Shown: piece after piece, positions 62,408 to 64,000 of the stretch
Position numbering within the stretch: position 1 is the first letter of the stretch
Layout: each line of letters opens with the position of its first letter
NCBI RefSeq assembly: GCF_000716335.1
Contig: NZ_KL591002.1
Location: forward strand, 135,773-199,772
Direction of reading: 5' to 3'
Source: Streptomyces sp. NRRL S-118
Lineage (GTDB): Bacteria; Actinomycetota; Actinomycetes; Streptomycetales; Streptomycetaceae
Length of the DNA stretch: 64,000 nucleotides
Notes under the pieces: model-generated
The model's database searches: none
Told to the model about the DNA's origin: nothing
What the model saw: the letters and a program-made list of their open reading frames with translations, nothing else
Position numbers and translations under genes: made by a program

Positions 62408-64000
62408 GCATCCTCAACGAACCTCAGGGTGCCGCCACGGCAGCCGACGGCTCGGTGACCGAGCCGTACGAGAATGAGCACCCCGTACGGCGCAGGCGGC
62501 CCGGCAATGTCGTCGTGAAGTGGCTGACCACCACCGATCACAAGACGATCGGCACGCTGTACCTGGTCACGTCGTTCGTCTTCTTCTGCATCGGTGGTCT
62601 GCTGGCGCTCTTCATGCGCGCCGAGCTGGCCCGTCCGGGTACGCAGATCATGTCGAACGAGCAGTTCAACCAGGCGTTCACGATGCACGGCACGATCATG
62701 CTGCTGATGTTCGCGACGCCGCTGTTCGCCGGATTCGCGAACTGGATCATGCCGCTGCAGATCGGCGCGCCCGACGTGGCGTTCCCGCGGCTGAACATGT
62801 TCGCGTACTGGCTGTACCTCTTCGGCTCGCTCATCGCGGTGGCCGGCTTCCTCACCCCGCAGGGTGCGGCCGACTTCGGCTGGTTCGCCTACACGCCGCT
62901 GTCGGACGCGGTCCGTTCGCCGGGTGTCGGCGCCGACATGTGGATCATGGGTCTGGCCTTCTCCGGCTTCGGCACGATCCTCGGCTCGGTCAACTTCATC
63001 ACCACGATCATCTGCATGCGCGCTCCGGGCATGACGATGTTCCGCATGCCGATCTTCACGTGGAACGTGCTGCTGACCGGTGTGCTGGTCCTGCTCGCCT
63101 TCCCGGTCCTCGCCGCCGCGCTCTTCGCGCTGGAGGCCGACCGCAAGTTCGGCGCACACATCTTCGATCCCGCCAACGGCGGATCGCTGCTGTGGCAGCA
63201 CCTCTTCTGGTTCTTCGGCCACCCCGAGGTGTACATCATCGCCCTGCCGTTCTTCGGCATCGTCTCGGAGATCATCCCGGTCTTCAGCCGCAAGCCGATG
63301 TTCGGTTACATCGGTCTGGTGGCCGCGACCATCGCGATCGCCGGTCTGTCCGTGACGGTGTGGGCGCACCACATGTACGTCACCGGTGGTGTGCTGCTGC
63401 CGTTCTTCTCCTTCATGACCTTCCTGATCGCGGTACCGACCGGTGTGAAGTTCTTCAACTGGATCGGCACCATGTGGAAGGGCTCGTTGTCCTTCGAGAC
63501 GCCGATGCTGTGGACGATCGGCTTCCTGATCACCTTCACCTTCGGTGGTCTGACCGGTGTCATCCTGGCGTCGCCGCCGATGGACTTCCACGTCTCGGAC
63601 TCGTACTTCGTGGTCGCGCACTTCCACTACGTCGTGTTCGGCACCGTGGTGTTCGCGATGTTCGCCGGATTCCACTTCTGGTGGCCGAAGTTCACGGGCA
63701 AGATGCTGGACGAGCGGCTCGGCAAGATCACGTTCTGGACGCTGTTCATCGGCTTCCACGGCACGTTCCTGGTGCAGCACTGGCTGGGTGCCGAGGGCAT
63801 GCCGCGCCGGTACGCGGACTACCTCGCCGCGGACGGCTTCACCGCGCTGAACACCATCTCGACGATCGCGTCCTTCCTGCTCGGCATGTCGATCCTGCCG
63901 TTCTTCTACAACGTCTGGAAGACGGCCAAGTACGGCAAGCCGGTCGGCGTGGACGACCCGTGGGGCTACGGCCGTTCGCTGGAGTGGGCCACGTCCTGCC
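62404..64000 (+). CDS. ctaD: cytochrome c oxidase subunit I (3' end beyond window)
   Basis: GTG at 62404 overlaps the ctaC stop as GTGA. About 532 residues are visible before the right edge. Subunit I landmarks are [23 protein letters not shown] (haem a His), [14 protein letters not shown] (CuB His and the cross-linked Tyr), VWAHHMYV (CuB His pair) and [12 protein letters not shown] (haem a3/a His). It is the catalytic subunit that reduces oxygen and pumps protons. The ctaC-ctaD coupling is usual for actinobacteria. Confidence 0.98.
   Translation, partial: MSILNEPQGAATAADGSVTEPYENEHPVRRRRPGNVVVKWLTTTDHKTIGTLYLVTSFVFFCIGGLLALFMRAELARPGTQIMSNEQFNQAFTMHGTIMLLMFATPLFAGFANWIMPLQIGAPDVAFPRLNMFAYWLYLFGSLIAVAGFLTPQGAADFGWFAYTPLSDAVRSPGVGADMWIMGLAFSGFGTILGSVNFITTIICMRAPGMTMFRMPIFTWNVLLTGVLVLLAFPVLAAALFALEADRKFGAHIFDPANGGSLLWQHLFWFFGHPEVYIIALPFFGIVSEIIPVFSRKPMFGYIGLVAATIAIAGLSVTVWAHHMYVTGGVLLPFFSFMTFLIAVPTGVKFFNWIGTMWKGSLSFETPMLWTIGFLITFTFGGLTGVILASPPMDFHVSDSYFVVAHFHYVVFGTVVFAMFAGFHFWWPKFTGKMLDERLGKITFWTLFIGFHGTFLVQHWLGAEGMPRRYADYLAADGFTALNTISTIASFLLGMSILPFFYNVWKTAKYGKPVGVDDPWGYGRSLEWATSC

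Overview
The window is chromosomal DNA from a Streptomyces-type actinomycete. GC content is very high, codons end almost always in G or C, GTG starts are common, and genes are packed with GTGA/ATGA overlaps. The gene set and its order (lipA-lipB, aceE, sucB-lpd, pepA, a cobS/cobT/cobU block, pspA, a HesB-type carrier, ctaC-ctaD) match, from memory, a conserved core segment of the Streptomyces coelicolor chromosome read in reverse. No rRNA, tRNA, CRISPR array, insertion sequence or prophage was seen.

Layout. (a) 1-4965: a DUF4191 membrane protein, a small protein, lipoyl synthase lipA, octanoyltransferase lipB and a divergent Xre/TPR-type regulator. (b) 5074-13759: an accessory block with a proline-rich membrane protein, a caspase-fold (C14) peptidase, and a tight four-gene operon on the minus strand: macro-domain protein, MbcA/ParS-like antitoxin, RES-domain toxin and CHAT-domain protease. 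(c) 13835-20991: an FAD amine oxidase-like protein, a TIGR01777 epimerase, a GNAT acetyltransferase, TetR/SDR and SDR/WYL pairs, and a DUF4240 protein. (d) 21044-30021: central carbon metabolism, with aceE (E1 of pyruvate dehydrogenase), a GntR/FCD regulator, sucB (E2), lpd (E3) and the leucyl aminopeptidase pepA. (e) 30350-36846: a five-gene exopolysaccharide operon with an Agd3-like secreted deacetylase, a PelF-like glycosyltransferase, a multi-pass membrane protein, a spherulin-4 (GH135)-like protein and a GH114 lipoprotein. (f) 36902-43581: cobalamin lower-pathway genes cobS, cobT and an MBL-cobU fusion, mixed with membrane proteins, a small conserved protein and an epimerase. (g) 43750-54802: envelope functions, with a DegP/HtrA-like lipoprotein protease, an ABC exporter, a methyltransferase, DUF3043, PspA-PspAA, a two-component pair and a large RND transporter. 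(h) 54929-64000: nadA, a HesB-type Fe-S carrier, an exported protein, an adenosine kinase-like PfkB enzyme, a NifS-TusA fusion, and ctaC-ctaD of the aa3 oxidase (ctaD runs off the edge).

Two loci stand out. The 8.4-13.8 kb operon puts an ADP-ribosylation or NAD-consuming RES toxin, its probable antitoxin, an ADP-ribose-binding macro protein and a CHAT protease in one transcript, with a caspase-like protease facing it. This looks like a multi-layer conflict or programmed-death system. The 30.3-36.8 kb operon carries, in one bacterial transcript, counterparts of four of the five genes of the fungal galactosaminogalactan cluster (agd3, a glycosyltransferase, sph3, ega3), and it also resembles bacterial Pel loci. 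It is a candidate for a partly deacetylated, galactosamine-rich exopolysaccharide made by a monoderm mycelial bacterium.

Regulatory DNA includes many strong hairpins at operon ends, a 17-bp perfect palindrome over the likely aceE promoter, a 36-bp interrupted dyad between nadA and the HesB gene, and an inverted repeat before ctaC. All functional calls rest on reading translated sequence; no database search was run.
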